A stretch of 64,000 bases of DNA from Cyanomargarita calcarea GSE-NOS-MK-12-04C (lineage in GTDB: Bacteria; Cyanobacteriota; Cyanobacteriia; Cyanobacteriales; Nostocaceae). The DNA lies in contig JAHHGZ010000003.1 of the NCBI GenBank assembly GCA_019359595.1, forward strand, positions 225,512 through 289,511. The letters are read 5' to 3'. Positions 36,115 through 45,332 of the stretch are shown here, piece by piece (position 1 is the first letter of the stretch; the number at the start of each line of letters is the position of its first letter). The position numbers were made by a program, and so were the translations under genes. The notes beneath the pieces were generated by a model. The model did not search any database, had not been told where the DNA came from, and saw only the letters and a list, made by a program, of their open reading frames with translations.

Positions 36115-37155
36115 CTATTTTTTTGAAACACGCTCAATAAGTTGCAAATATTGGCTTCCAATAACGTCGGTAGCAAAATCTTGCGATCGCGCACATCCTT
36201 TTTTTTCTAAAGAGTGCTGTAAATCGGGATTTTCTTTCAACTGCATCATGCATTCTGCTAGTTGTTCCACATTACCATTTTCAAAAGTCATGCCATAACC
36301 TTCTAAAACTTCTCCTAAACCTCCTTGCCGTGAACCAATTACAGCTTTTCCACAAGCCATTGCTTCCACAGCTACTAAACCCATCGGTTCTATCCACAAA
36401 GAAGGCATAACTACGGCACCAGCAGCATTCATCGCTTTGACTAATGCTTCCCCTCGGAGAAATGGATACCAACGAGTTTGCGATGCTATTCCCAAATTGT
36501 TCGCTAATTCCTGCCATTCAATCAAAGCCGGTCCTTTGCCATATAAATCTAAGCTATATACCTTACCCTTGAGTTTACAGATTGCTAAGGCACGCAGCAA
36601 AACATCAACTCCTTTTTCGGGATCCATTCTACCAAAAAAGGCAAAGTCATTTTCAATAGTTACATCCGTTAAAACTCTGAAACAAGCTGCTATAGGATTA
36701 TAAATCACAACACCATTTGGACTCCCAATCTGCTGTTTAATTGCCTGACTAACATAGACATGGCTCGCAGCTAAAGGTAACATCGCACGACTAAAAACCG
36801 TTCTGAACCAACTTCGCCAATTTTTGGGGTTGAGTCGAATTAATTCCGGAATATACATTGGATGAATCCAAATTATTGGTTTGCGAGATAAAAGCCAAGG
36901 GATTAAATGTTTGAGGCTATAACCTTTAGAAATAATCACATCACTGTTGCTTAGTAAGTATTTCAAAGTTGTTGAATCAGGACAACGAATAACAGGAAAA
37001 TTAAAAACTTCATCCTGTTCATCTGTTGCTGGTGTATCTGTAACGACAATCACAGAATGTCCCCGTTTCAACCAGTAATTAGCTAAAGTATCGCTAACTT
37101 GTGGAATGCCACCAATTACAGGAAAAAACTGACTGGAGTGTAAACAAATTTGCAT
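36115..37155 (-). CDS. Glycosyltransferase family 4
   Basis: A 346-residue GT-B glycosyltransferase: FFPVIGGIPQVSDTLANYW acceptor loop at the N-terminus, FAFFGRMDPEKGVDVLLRAL (near residue 172) and PSLWIEPMGLVAVEAMACGKAVIGS with EPMG...E (near 254-278). Same direction and near-contiguous with the GT8 gene. Sugar specificity unknown. Confidence 0.88.
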   Translation of the reverse strand: MQICLHSSQFFPVIGGIPQVSDTLANYWLKRGHSVIVVTDTPATDEQDEVFNFPVIRCPDSTTLKYLLSNSDVIISKGYSLKHLIPWLLSRKPIIWIHPMYIPELIRLNPKNWRSWFRTVFSRAMLPLAASHVYVSQAIKQQIGSPNGVVIYNPIAACFRVLTDVTIENDFAFFGRMDPEKGVDVLLRALAICKLKGKVYSLDLYGKGPALIEWQELANNLGIASQTRWYPFLRGEALVKAMNAAGAVVMPSLWIEPMGLVAVEAMACGKAVIGSRQGGLGEVLEGYGMTFENGNVEQLAECMMQLKENPDLQHSLEKKGCARSQDFATDVIGSQYLQLIERVSKK

Positions 37156-37203
37156 TATTTAAATTTAATGTGTTGTCTATTTTGTCCAAATATTTAAGAA
37201 AAT

Positions 37204-38832
37204 TCATCGAATTCGACAAAGAAACCACTCAGGGACAAGATATTTTAGAGGACCGAAACGACCGCAATTATTAAAACTATTGTTGTGCACTAATTTCCAC
37301 CAGTTGTGCAAGCGCTGTTCAAAAGGCATGATTGTAAGATGAGATTGAATGACATTATTCATATCAAAATTCCAGCCATGAACACGGGGCATTAAAACAT
37401 CTGGTTCACTTAAAAATATCTCTTCTACTCTAGTTAATGCTACTGTTGCCTTGGGTAAACTAGCAGCAAGATGATAGACTTTTTCTAAATAAGACTGCCA
37501 ATTCTCCCCCGTATGTGTATTTTGTATTTTATGTCTTGTTTTTTCGCCAAGATTTAAACGGAATAGCTCATCTTCAACTAAGCGAGATAAAATATTTGTA
37601 TACTCACTGAGTTCTCTAACCCAAATCAAATTACCTGTAAGCCCAGGCATATCAGCACCCAAAATTTCCGATGCATCAGAGTACGGATAGCGGCTGACTA
37701 AAGGTACTCCATAGCTACCTGCTTCTAGTAGGGAGGTTGTTGAGATAAATGGGAAAGAGTCCACGTATATGTCAGCAGCTTGGTAAAAAATTGCTGTATC
37801 TTCTCGTTCTGGATAGGATCTGATCCTTCCATTTGTTTGCTCAATTGCAGCAGACCAATCTTCTCGATTACCTGAACCTATTACTATTAAAATAGCCTCT
37901 TGATGTTTTTGAAGTAAAGGAACATGAGCATCTGCATAGCTGATACCATTAATAGTTTTATACTTTAAAGACCTAGCAATTGAAAGTAATACAACAGTGT
38001 CTTCTGAAATCCCCAGTTTTTGCTTTGCTTCTGAACGAGAAAATTCTCTTCGAGTTTGTTCTAAAATAGTTGGAAGTAATATATTACGTTCTGGTTGAAT
38101 AGTTCTACGTTTTTGAGCAAGACGCATACCAGATTCCCGCAGATTAACCACTACATCGCTGATGCCTGCTCCTAACCAAAACATATGGTCGGCATGGTCT
38201 AAGAAAATAATTGGTGGAGATTGTGCTTGATTGGCAAAAGCAATAATTGGAATTACATCATGGTTGTATATATGTAAAACAACCATATCCGCTGAGTTAG
38301 ATATTTCCTTTAATCGTTTTGCCCAAGAAATAACACTACCAATTGTTTCATTCAACCAGTATATTTTGCCACCACTGTTTTTTATGGCTTCATCTAAAAT
38401 TTTTGGTACTTCTTTGCGCGGTTGCCGAGTTAATACTAGAGAGTGTGAACGGGAGCTATCTTGCTCAATCCAACGCCACAGCATTTTAGAAAGCCCTCCG
38501 ATCGCTTGCACAGAAGTAGCAACGTGAAGGATTTTTTGGGGTTCTGCAAGTGGGTTGGTAGTTATTTTTGAGTTATGGTCAATTGGTATAGTTTTTTTAC
38601 TAATCTCAAGGAGAATTTGCTCTAGTTCAATACTTACAAAAAGACCGCTATGTTTTAAGGTCGCATAAACCGCAGCCATTTCTCCATAAACGGCAGCGGT
38701 TTCGTAATGACCGCGTTTTGCAAAATCCTTGGCTTGTGTAAGAAACTGGGAGAAAACGTGAAAGTTTTCTTGAATACTCAAACAACCTTCTTCTCGCCAA
38801 CTTGCAAATGTGTCGTTATCTATTGTTTCCAT
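37204..38832 (-). CDS. Large glycosyltransferase-like protein (GT-B, GT1/GT4 clan)
   Basis: A 542-residue protein with an extra N-terminal helical region of about 100 residues before a GT-B core. The core shows VATSVQAIGGLSKMLWRW, FLDHADHMFWLGAGISDVVVN, LLSIARSLKYK and the donor-side SFPFISTTSLLEAGSYGVPLVSR. The usual E-x7-E is replaced by a TSLLEAGSYGVP segment, as in SPINDLY/O-GlcNAc-transferase-like and some bacterial protein or polysaccharide glycosyltransferases. The ATG at 38832 is preferred to an upstream TTG at 38865. It is the first gene of the glycosyltransferase run, just after a MITE-like element that separates it from the sugar-modification genes. Confidence 0.75.
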   Translation of the reverse strand: METIDNDTFASWREEGCLSIQENFHVFSQFLTQAKDFAKRGHYETAAVYGEMAAVYATLKHSGLFVSIELEQILLEISKKTIPIDHNSKITTNPLAEPQKILHVATSVQAIGGLSKMLWRWIEQDSSRSHSLVLTRQPRKEVPKILDEAIKNSGGKIYWLNETIGSVISWAKRLKEISNSADMVVLHIYNHDVIPIIAFANQAQSPPIIFLDHADHMFWLGAGISDVVVNLRESGMRLAQKRRTIQPERNILLPTILEQTRREFSRSEAKQKLGISEDTVVLLSIARSLKYKTINGISYADAHVPLLQKHQEAILIVIGSGNREDWSAAIEQTNGRIRSYPEREDTAIFYQAADIYVDSFPFISTTSLLEAGSYGVPLVSRYPYSDASEILGADMPGLTGNLIWVRELSEYTNILSRLVEDELFRLNLGEKTRHKIQNTHTGENWQSYLEKVYHLAASLPKATVALTRVEEIFLSEPDVLMPRVHGWNFDMNNVIQSHLTIMPFEQRLHNWWKLVHNNSFNNCGRFGPLKYLVPEWFLCRIR

Positions 38833-38894
38833 ATCTTGATACAAATTACTACTAATTTTTGCCAATATTGTCTTCAGGTTTTGAAATTACTTAA

Positions 38895-39003
38895 CTAGTA
38901 CTCGACCGCAGTCGCTATGATGGGTATATTTTTCGCAGACGCATTGATATGCGGTGAATAAAGCCTGTGGTTAGGCATCATACCGAATGAGATGGAGTAC
39001 TAG
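38895..39003. mobile_element. MITE-like 109-bp element
   Basis: Ends are exact inverted repeats CTAGTACTC...GAGTACTAG; the inverted similarity extends about 32 bp inward with a shared TATGATG block. The centre holds a perfect hairpin CGCAT-TGAT-ATGCG. No coding capacity. Size and structure fit a miniature inverted-repeat element of Tc1/mariner-IS630 type, which insert at TA, but a target duplication cannot be proven. Confidence 0.6.
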
Positions 39004-39007
39004 GATA

Positions 39008-39736
39008 TTAGGTGAAATCATCTCTAATTGCCACGGTATCTTGTAAACAATCTTTTAATTTGTAGCCTTTGTTGATTAGTATTTTATCTATATATATTTT
39101 TTTGTAACCTAGGTGGATAAATTCATAAACAATTAATTTAGGTTGAATTTTTTCAAAATCAATTTTATCGATTATTTCTGATTCATAACCTTCAATATCC
39201 ATAAATAAACAGTCAAAACTGACGAAATTATATTCTGACTGAATATTCTCTATTGTTTTAGTTGGAACTTTTAAGTTAGTAATAAATTTTTCATTTCCCA
39301 AGCCAATATGTTTTAAGATATGCTCTTTTTCAAAAGATGCCAGTCCCGATAATGATTCTGAATCCGGTATGAAATTCAAAAATTCCTCATTAAGTGTATA
39401 AATTTCTAATTCGCTAGTATTATATGACACTGCACAGTTTTCAAAAATCAGGTTATGTTTACTTTTGTAATTGTTCTTTAACTTTTTAAAAAGGAATGGT
39501 AGAGGCTCAACTAGAACACCATGCATATCTCTTCTCAAGATAAATTCACGAAATGGATCGTTAGAAATCCCATCATTTGCACCAATCTGGATGAATGTTA
39601 GTTGCTTATGACGATTAAAAAATCGATTTAAGCTTAAATAAAGCTCTGTTTTGTTTCCTAATTTTCGGGATATATTTTTACCTAAATCAAATACTCCAGG
39701 CATTCCCTTGAGAAATTTTCTTGGATTTAGATTCAT
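39008..39736 (-). CDS. FkbM-family methyltransferase
   Basis: A 242-residue SAM-dependent methyltransferase of the FkbM type, common in polysaccharide clusters where it O-methylates sugars. Visible: TFIQIGANDGISNDPF (motif I), GVLVEPLPFLFKKLKNNY (motif II) and the CLFMDIEGYESEII signature (near residue 176) typical of FkbM proteins. The ATG at 39736 is chosen; an upstream TTG would add 20 residues of unlikely sequence. Noticeably AT-richer than the aminotransferase gene upstream, possibly a separate acquisition. Confidence 0.87.
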   Translation of the reverse strand: MNLNPRKFLKGMPGVFDLGKNISRKLGNKTELYLSLNRFFNRHKQLTFIQIGANDGISNDPFREFILRRDMHGVLVEPLPFLFKKLKNNYKSKHNLIFENCAVSYNTSELEIYTLNEEFLNFIPDSESLSGLASFEKEHILKHIGLGNEKFITNLKVPTKTIENIQSEYNFVSFDCLFMDIEGYESEIIDKIDFEKIQPKLIVYEFIHLGYKKIYIDKILINKGYKLKDCLQDTVAIRDDFT

Positions 39737-39834
39737 AATTAATGATTGAACCGCAATAGGCGCAAAGGAAGAAAGTAGAACAAAATACCCCCACAATTGA
39801 GGGCAGGGGGCTTTGGAGTCGCATTATTCTCAAC

Positions 39835-41037
39835 TCACACCTGACAAGCAGCTTTCAATACCTCAACCACTTGTTCCTGTTCTACTGTGGTCATTTGATG
39901 GAACAGTGGCAAAATAATGGCACGATCCTGAGCTTGTTCACTTTCAGTTAAATGTTGACAATTCCCTGGTTTACACAGGCAATCTTGCGGTACAACTCCA
40001 CAACCCCAAGCCTCTTGTTTATAAGCAGGTTCCCGGTGAGTACACATAATTCCCCGACGTGTCGATACCCCAGCATCTAACATCATCTGCATGACCTGCA
40101 CTTGATCGGATGTTTCTGGTAATCGCACACAGAAACTTTGCCAATTACTTTTTGCCCAGATTGGTTCTGTCGGTAATTTCAATCCTGGTATATCTACGAG
40201 TAATTGCTGGTATGTCTGTGCCAAATAACGACGACGTTCAACAATTTCTGGGAGACGTTTGAGTTGTTCCCGTCCCACTGCTGCTTGGATATCGGTCATG
40301 CGATAGTTGTAACCCAACATCGGGTAAGACTCAAATATTACCTGTTTTGCACCATGACGCACGGTGTCAGGAACGCTCATCCCATGTTGTCTATGGAGGC
40401 GAAACTGTTTGTCCCATTCAGGATTGTTAGTGGTCAGCATTCCACCGTCACCGGTGGTGATTACTTTGCGGGGGTGGAAGGAAAAACAAGCAATATCTCC
40501 ATGTGGCTTGCCAATTTTCTCCCATTTACCATCCCAAAGAATTTCACTACCGATCGCACAAGCCGCATCTTCAATTACTGGTAAATTGTGACTGTGGGCA
40601 ATGTCTAAGATGGTTTTGAGGTCGCAAGGCATCCCGATTTGGTGGACTACTAAAATGGCACGAGTGCGATCGCTAATCACATCCTCAATTAACACCGGGT
40701 TGATATTAAACGTCTGCGGTTCAATATCCACAAACACAGGGGTTGCGCCGCAGTAACGGATGCTGTTAGCGGTGGCAATGTAGGAGTGGCTGACGGTAAT
40801 TACCTCATCTCCTGGTTGCACGCCGACTGCTAATAATGCAAGGTGCAATGCTGTGGTGCAATTAGAAACAGCGCAACCATGCTGTGCCCCTACGTAAGCA
40901 GCAAATTCCTGCTCAAAAGCAGCGACTTCCGGCCCTTGAGTTACCCAGCCAGACATAATTGCACGGCTAGCCGCTTCCGCCTCGGCTTCCCCTAAACAGG
41001 GTTTGGCAATGGGAATATTTTGTACTTTTTCAGACAT
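39835..41037 (-). CDS. DegT/DnrJ/EryC1/StrS sugar aminotransferase
   Basis: A 400-residue PLP-dependent enzyme that transfers an amino group to a keto-sugar nucleotide. The PLP lysine lies in SFHPRKVITTGDGGML (near residue 186), the preceding acidic residue in VIEDAACAIG and the substrate-binding loop in YNYRMTDIQAAVG. It overlaps the SDR gene upstream by 8 bp, so it probably acts on the keto-sugar made by that pathway. A Cys-rich insertion (CGVVPQDCLCKPGNCQH, about residues 341-357) is atypical and could bind a metal. Confidence 0.92.
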   Translation of the reverse strand: MSEKVQNIPIAKPCLGEAEAEAASRAIMSGWVTQGPEVAAFEQEFAAYVGAQHGCAVSNCTTALHLALLAVGVQPGDEVITVSHSYIATANSIRYCGATPVFVDIEPQTFNINPVLIEDVISDRTRAILVVHQIGMPCDLKTILDIAHSHNLPVIEDAACAIGSEILWDGKWEKIGKPHGDIACFSFHPRKVITTGDGGMLTTNNPEWDKQFRLHRQHGMSVPDTVRHGAKQVIFESYPMLGYNYRMTDIQAAVGREQLKRLPEIVERRRYLAQTYQQLLVDIPGLKLPTEPIWAKSNWQSFCVRLPETSDQVQVMQMMLDAGVSTRRGIMCTHREPAYKQEAWGCGVVPQDCLCKPGNCQHLTESEQAQDRAIILPLFHQMTTVEQEQVVEVLKAACQV

Positions 41038-42004
41038 TGCTTGTTTCCTTCACCTGCTTTTGAGAACTCCACCAACTAACCAATTTTTCTAAACCGGATT
41101 CTAGGGATACTTTTGTTTCAAAGCCGATTAAATTCTTGGCTTTACTCACATCTGCCAATCGGCGTGCTACGGGGTTGACTTTGCGCTCTGGTCCGTATTC
41201 CGGCTGTAGGTCTGACCCCATTACTTTTGCTAAACTATACGCTAGGTCATTTAGGCTGCTTTCGACACCACTAGCAACATTAAATACCTCGTCGGTGACA
41301 TCGGCTTTTGCCGCTAAAATATTGGCTCTGGCAATATCTTCAATATATACAAAGTCCATTGTCTGCTTGCCATCACCGAAAATCAGAGGTGGTTGACCAG
41401 CTGCTATGCGATCCATCCACCGAATCAGTACTTCGGTGTAAACGCCGTAAATATCCATACGCGGGCCATAAACATTGAAGTAACGCAATGCTACATAATC
41501 CAGTCCGTACATATCGTAGAAACTACGTAGCAAACCTTCATTAAAGGTTTTGGCTGCACCGTAGATGGTACGGTTGTCGTAGGGGTGGTGAGACTCGTTA
41601 GTGGGGAATTGCTCCGCCATGCCGTAAATTGAAGCTGAGGAGGCTGCAACCACCTTTTTAACACCTGCATTGACTGCGGCTTCTAAAACGTTGAAAGTAC
41701 CATCGGCAAGAACTTCTAATGCCAAACGTGGTTCTTGGGCACATTGAGTGATGCGGATTGCTGCTTGATGAAAAACTACATCCACACCAGACGTGATTTC
41801 TGCAAGGAGTTGGCGATCGCGTATATCTCCTTCTACAATTGTCAAATTTCCATGCTTTTGAGCCATTGCCAAGTTGTCCAGCCGTCCGCGTGTTAAATTA
41901 TCTAGGATAATAATTTCAGCGGCTTTCTCTTGAACGAGCAAATCGGCAATATGGGAGCCAACTAGACCGGCACCACCAGTAATTAAAATTCGTTTATTTT
42001 GCAT
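41030..42004 (-). CDS. NAD-dependent sugar epimerase/dehydratase (extended SDR)
   Basis: A 324-residue extended short-chain dehydrogenase acting on a nucleotide sugar. Glycine motif ITGGAGLVGSHIADLL at the N-terminus, catalytic Ser/Thr in AASSASIYG, and the YGAAK (YxxxK) catalytic pair near residue 147; RYFNVYGPRMDIYGVYTEVL is the substrate-binding segment of UDP-glucose 4-epimerase-like enzymes. It overlaps both neighbours (11 bp with the formyltransferase, 8 bp with the aminotransferase), indicating tight translational coupling of the three. Confidence 0.92.
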   Translation of the reverse strand: MQNKRILITGGAGLVGSHIADLLVQEKAAEIIILDNLTRGRLDNLAMAQKHGNLTIVEGDIRDRQLLAEITSGVDVVFHQAAIRITQCAQEPRLALEVLADGTFNVLEAAVNAGVKKVVAASSASIYGMAEQFPTNESHHPYDNRTIYGAAKTFNEGLLRSFYDMYGLDYVALRYFNVYGPRMDIYGVYTEVLIRWMDRIAAGQPPLIFGDGKQTMDFVYIEDIARANILAAKADVTDEVFNVASGVESSLNDLAYSLAKVMGSDLQPEYGPERKVNPVARRLADVSKAKNLIGFETKVSLESGLEKLVSWWSSQKQVKETSNV

Positions 42005-42965
42005 TTTCTTGTAGCTTAATAATTATTTCTTCAAGAATTTGAATTCTATTCAGTAACTCTGACATCTGCAAGCCTAAAGTGGTTTTTACAGACTTAATTA
42101 AATTCGCTGCCGTAGTTTTTTCTTCTCCTGCAAATTGCACCTCTAAAATTCTTAGGACTCCATCACCTGTTAAAACATCAACATAACCTTCTGTTTTCGA
42201 TCTGCCGATGACTCGTCCAGCAATACGTCCTACATATGTAGGGGGATTATCTACAGGTTTTGCTTGCCATACGGTTAATTTTTTCCCATCAAGGTAAGTG
42301 TAAGCACCAGGAAAAGGAGAGACTAAGCCCCGAATTAAATTCTTGATACTTCTAGTAGAATTAGACCAGTTTATTTCACCGTCTTCAAGAAGGCGAGTAC
42401 AACCATAAGTGGCTTCAGCGCTATTTTGCGGTAAACCTTGATAGCCATTTAATGCCTTGACAACTGTTTCTCCTAAATGTTGCCGCTGAATTTGATTTAA
42501 ACTGTCATAGATATCAGCTACTGTATCATCAAAGTGAATCGGAATTATTTGTTGAAATAAAATATTACCTTCATCCAATCCCGGTGCTATTTGATGAATG
42601 CTAATTGCTGCACAAGGTTCATCATTAATAATAGCCCAATTGACATTAGCTCGACCGCGATATTGGGGTAAGGGAGAATAATGAACATTGATAAATGCAG
42701 TCAGTTCAATCAGCGCTGGTGGCAGAATTTGGTTGTAGGAAGAAACTACCACACAATCTGGTTGAAATTTTAAAATCAGTGATTTAATCTCTTCCTGTGA
42801 GGTATCAGAAAATATCGGAATTCCCGCTTGTTGTGCCAAACTGACAACTGGGTCATCAACTGTGTTTACATTTCTCACTATTCCTTGCACGTTGCACTGG
42901 GAAATTAAAGATTGCAACGCTGTTAAAGTGGTCGTACCTAGACCAATCAGCAGTACATTCGTCAT
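41994..42965 (-). CDS. Sugar N-formyltransferase (Fmt/ArnA-type)
   Basis: A 323-residue enzyme of the 10-formyl-tetrahydrofolate-dependent formyltransferase family. Signature: VVVSSYNQILPPALIE, then INVHYSPLPQYRGRANVNWAI with the catalytic Asn-x-His and the SLLP-like loop, and ISIHQIAPGLDEGNILFQ with the catalytic Asp. A C-terminal Fmt_C-like domain follows (GRIAGRVIG...). Methionyl-tRNA formyltransferase is unlikely because the gene is fused by overlap to an SDR and a sugar aminotransferase; it more probably makes an N-formylamino sugar, as in ArnA or the Qui4NFo pathway. Confidence 0.85.
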   Translation of the reverse strand: MTNVLLIGLGTTTLTALQSLISQCNVQGIVRNVNTVDDPVVSLAQQAGIPIFSDTSQEEIKSLILKFQPDCVVVSSYNQILPPALIELTAFINVHYSPLPQYRGRANVNWAIINDEPCAAISIHQIAPGLDEGNILFQQIIPIHFDDTVADIYDSLNQIQRQHLGETVVKALNGYQGLPQNSAEATYGCTRLLEDGEINWSNSTRSIKNLIRGLVSPFPGAYTYLDGKKLTVWQAKPVDNPPTYVGRIAGRVIGRSKTEGYVDVLTGDGVLRILEVQFAGEEKTTAANLIKSVKTTLGLQMSELLNRIQILEEIIIKLQENAK

Positions 42966-43084
42966 TAGAGTTTTTGCTTCATTGCCGAAAATAATAAATA
43001 ATTAACCGCAGTAGCCGCTTCGGCTTCCCGGAGGGTAGAACACAGATGGACGCAGATGAAAAAGAATGAGTGCTTCTTGTTTAT

Positions 43085-43210
43085 TCTTTGAGTTGGGGGT
43101 TTAATACCCCGACCTCTACAGGTTGCTCATTTTGATCTGAACCGGCATTGTGCCTTGTCTCGATCCACAGGTCGAAACCTCTTCCTTCTTCCTTCTTCCT
43201 TCTTCCTTCA
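43085..43210 (-). repeat. Composite repeat copy B: STRR plus conserved tail
   Basis: On the minus strand: ATGAAGG heptamer array, AGGTTTCGACCTGTGGAT, a spacer, GAGCAACCTGTAGAGGTCGG and GGTATTAAACCCCCAACTC. Nearly identical in order and core sequence to copy A at 26409. The STRR ends 6 bp from the stop of the gene at 43216, as the other copies also abut gene ends. Confidence 0.75.
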
Positions 43211-43215
43211 TTAAA

Positions 43216-44223
43216 TTACAGCAATTGCACAAATTTCATTTCTGGGTCATTACACTGAAAAGATTTTCGCCAAATTACTTCTGCGGCTTTCAATCCACCT
43301 GTTTGTAAGCGAATAATTGGTTCTGGGCCGACTGCTGATGGCAAAATACCCATATGTCCTGGTTTCGGCTCTACTTCCGGCCATAGGGGAATGTTATGGG
43401 ATAAGAATGCCGAGCGATCGATATCACCCCAGTATTGGGCAACTAAAGCTCCTGACCAATATTTGGCGATCGCTGCCGCATCTAATGCTGATAAGGCTGG
43501 TTCTGCTTGGGGTTGTAAAGCCACCAAAATCCCATCGTAGGTTTTGTCTGTGGGTGCTGCAGTGAGAGTGTTAACAGTTTCTACAGTTGCACCTGCCTGC
43601 ACTAAACCACGTTCGATGAAATCAGAAAACGGGTTATCGCACAACAATAAAATGTTGCTGGTGTAAACTGCAATCCCCGCATCTAGTAGCAGCTTGACCG
43701 CCATAATTCCCAGAAACGAAAATACGTCTACAGATGGATGTCGTTCGTTCACACCTACTACGTCAATTTCTCGCTGGCGACAGGCAGCCAAATCGAGATC
43801 CTCAAGTCTAAACTCCCATGCTTCATACATTAAGCCAATGACAGCGGTAGGTTTCATCCATCCAATCATTTGGGCATTAATGGGGCGCACATGTCCGCTG
43901 TTAGTAATAATATCCGCTTGGGCAAAAATATCTTGTTTTTTTTCAGTGATAAATTCGATAGACTTGCTTACCCCGGCGATACTGGCTAGTTGGAGTGTCT
44001 CGGCTTTCACCTGTTCTACAGTGCCATAACGGCTGCTATGGGTGAGAGCAAACACCTTTTCGGCTCCTGACATTGCTGCTAGTACGGGTGTAACCGCATA
44101 AGCACCTGTGGCAGCTTCGGTGAGGACGATCGCATTTTGCAATTGCAGATTGCAACGCTCGATAGACTGACGCATCAAGGAGACGAGACGATGGGGGTTT
44201 AAACCAGGACGGGTATCGCTCAT
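43216..44223 (-). CDS. Unrecognised Rossmann-like protein of the amino-sugar operon
   Basis: A 335-residue soluble protein. The N-terminal half resembles an alpha/beta dinucleotide-binding domain (LTEAATGAYAVTPVLAAMSGAEKVFALT, near residues 34-61, then ADIITNSGHVRPINAQMIGWM), similar in layout to SAHH/alanine-dehydrogenase-type folds but without a strict GxGxxG. The second half repeats an alpha/beta pattern (IAVYTSNILLLCDNPFSDFIERGL). Its ATG overlaps the aminotransferase stop (TAATG), so it is translated with the amino-sugar enzymes. A role in making the same sugar is likely; the reaction is unknown. Confidence 0.75.
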   Translation of the reverse strand: MSDTRPGLNPHRLVSLMRQSIERCNLQLQNAIVLTEAATGAYAVTPVLAAMSGAEKVFALTHSSRYGTVEQVKAETLQLASIAGVSKSIEFITEKKQDIFAQADIITNSGHVRPINAQMIGWMKPTAVIGLMYEAWEFRLEDLDLAACRQREIDVVGVNERHPSVDVFSFLGIMAVKLLLDAGIAVYTSNILLLCDNPFSDFIERGLVQAGATVETVNTLTAAPTDKTYDGILVALQPQAEPALSALDAAAIAKYWSGALVAQYWGDIDRSAFLSHNIPLWPEVEPKPGHMGILPSAVGPEPIIRLQTGGLKAAEVIWRKSFQCNDPEMKFVQLL

Positions 44224-45332
44224 TAAACTGCCACTCCCTGAAGAATTTTCTGGAGATTTTCGGCAACAGTGCTAACCTGTGCAGCAGTGAGTTCGGGATA
44301 CATGGGCAGGGAAAGGACTTGTGTAGCTGCTAGTTCTGAGTGGGGAAAATCACCATACTGATATCCCAAATCGGAGTAAGCTATTTGGAGGTGGACTGGG
44401 ATGGGGTAGTGAATACCTGTTTGAATGCCTTGCTCATTTAGCTCCTGCTGTAGCCGTTCCCGCTGGGTGACTCGCACAGCATAGACATGATAAACGTGAC
44501 GGTTTTGAGGTAGAGCAGTCGGTATGGTCAGATCGGAGCTTGCTAAAAGTTGACTGTAGTTTGCTGCATGTGTTCTTCTCGCTTCTGTCCACGCTTCGAT
44601 ATAGCGTAACTTCACCCGTAAAATTGCTCCTTGGATACCATCCATCCGATAGTTATAACCCTTGAGGACATGGTGATACCTGCGTTCTTGACCCCAGTCG
44701 CGCAACATCCGCATAGTATGGGCATATTCGGGATTGCTAGTTACCGCCATGCCTCCCTCACCGTAAGCACCGAGATTTTTTCCAGGGTAAAAGCTAAAAC
44801 AGCTAATATCAGCGATACTACCTACTCGCTGCCCTTTATACTCAGCCCCGTGAGCTTGGGCCGCATCTTCTATTACCGTCAAGCCATGACGACGGGCAAT
44901 CTCCATAATTGGCTCCATATCCGCTGCTTGACCGTACAAATGCACTGGCAGAATGGCTTTAGTTCGTTCAGTTATGGCTTTTTCAATTTGGGTGACATCA
45001 ATGGTGTAGGAAACCGGGTCAATATCTACGAAAACAGGTGTAGCACCAGTATAAGAGATTGCAGCTACGGTAGCAATAAAAGTGAAAGGGACGGTAATTA
45101 CCTCGTCACCAGAACCAATGCCGGCGGCTAGCAATGCTAGATGGAGAGCGCTGGTACCTGTATTTAGGGCAATACCTTCTTCTGCATTGCAGTAAGCAGC
45201 AAACTCTTTCTCTAGGGCTGTTACTTCATTTCCCAAGATAAATTGGGTACTCTCCAGTACTTTTAGGACAGCAGTATCAATTTCATTTTTAATGCTTAAG
45301 TACTGTGCTTTCAGGTCTACAAATGGAATCAT
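44223..45332 (-). CDS. DegT/DnrJ/EryC1/StrS aminotransferase (WlbE/DegT-like)
   Basis: A 369-residue PLP-dependent sugar aminotransferase. PLP lysine in CFSFYPGKNLGAYGEGGM (near residue 184), VIEDAAQAHGAEYKG, and YNYRMDGIQGAIL substrate loop. It overlaps the upstream oxidoreductase by 4 bp (ATGA), the arrangement seen in 3-amino sugar pathways where a Gfo/Idh enzyme oxidises C3 and a DegT enzyme aminates it (WlbA/WlbE). It is a separate lineage from the aminotransferase at 39835, so two different amino sugars are likely. Confidence 0.92.
   Translation of the reverse strand: MIPFVDLKAQYLSIKNEIDTAVLKVLESTQFILGNEVTALEKEFAAYCNAEEGIALNTGTSALHLALLAAGIGSGDEVITVPFTFIATVAAISYTGATPVFVDIDPVSYTIDVTQIEKAITERTKAILPVHLYGQAADMEPIMEIARRHGLTVIEDAAQAHGAEYKGQRVGSIADISCFSFYPGKNLGAYGEGGMAVTSNPEYAHTMRMLRDWGQERRYHHVLKGYNYRMDGIQGAILRVKLRYIEAWTEARRTHAANYSQLLASSDLTIPTALPQNRHVYHVYAVRVTQRERLQQELNEQGIQTGIHYPIPVHLQIAYSDLGYQYGDFPHSELAATQVLSLPMYPELTAAQVSTVAENLQKILQGVAV

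Noticed and set aside
28649..38832. Heterocyst envelope polysaccharide (HEP) island or hormogonium polysaccharide locus
   Set aside because: The glycosyltransferase and polymerase content is compatible, but no gene could be matched with confidence to a named hep or hps gene, so only a generic polysaccharide cluster is claimed.
41994..42965. Methionyl-tRNA formyltransferase
   Set aside because: The family signature fits, but overlapping sugar SDR and aminotransferase genes make a sugar N-formyltransferase more likely.
44631..45131. 166-codon plus-strand ORF within the aminotransferase gene
   Set aside because: Shadow of a well-supported minus-strand gene.
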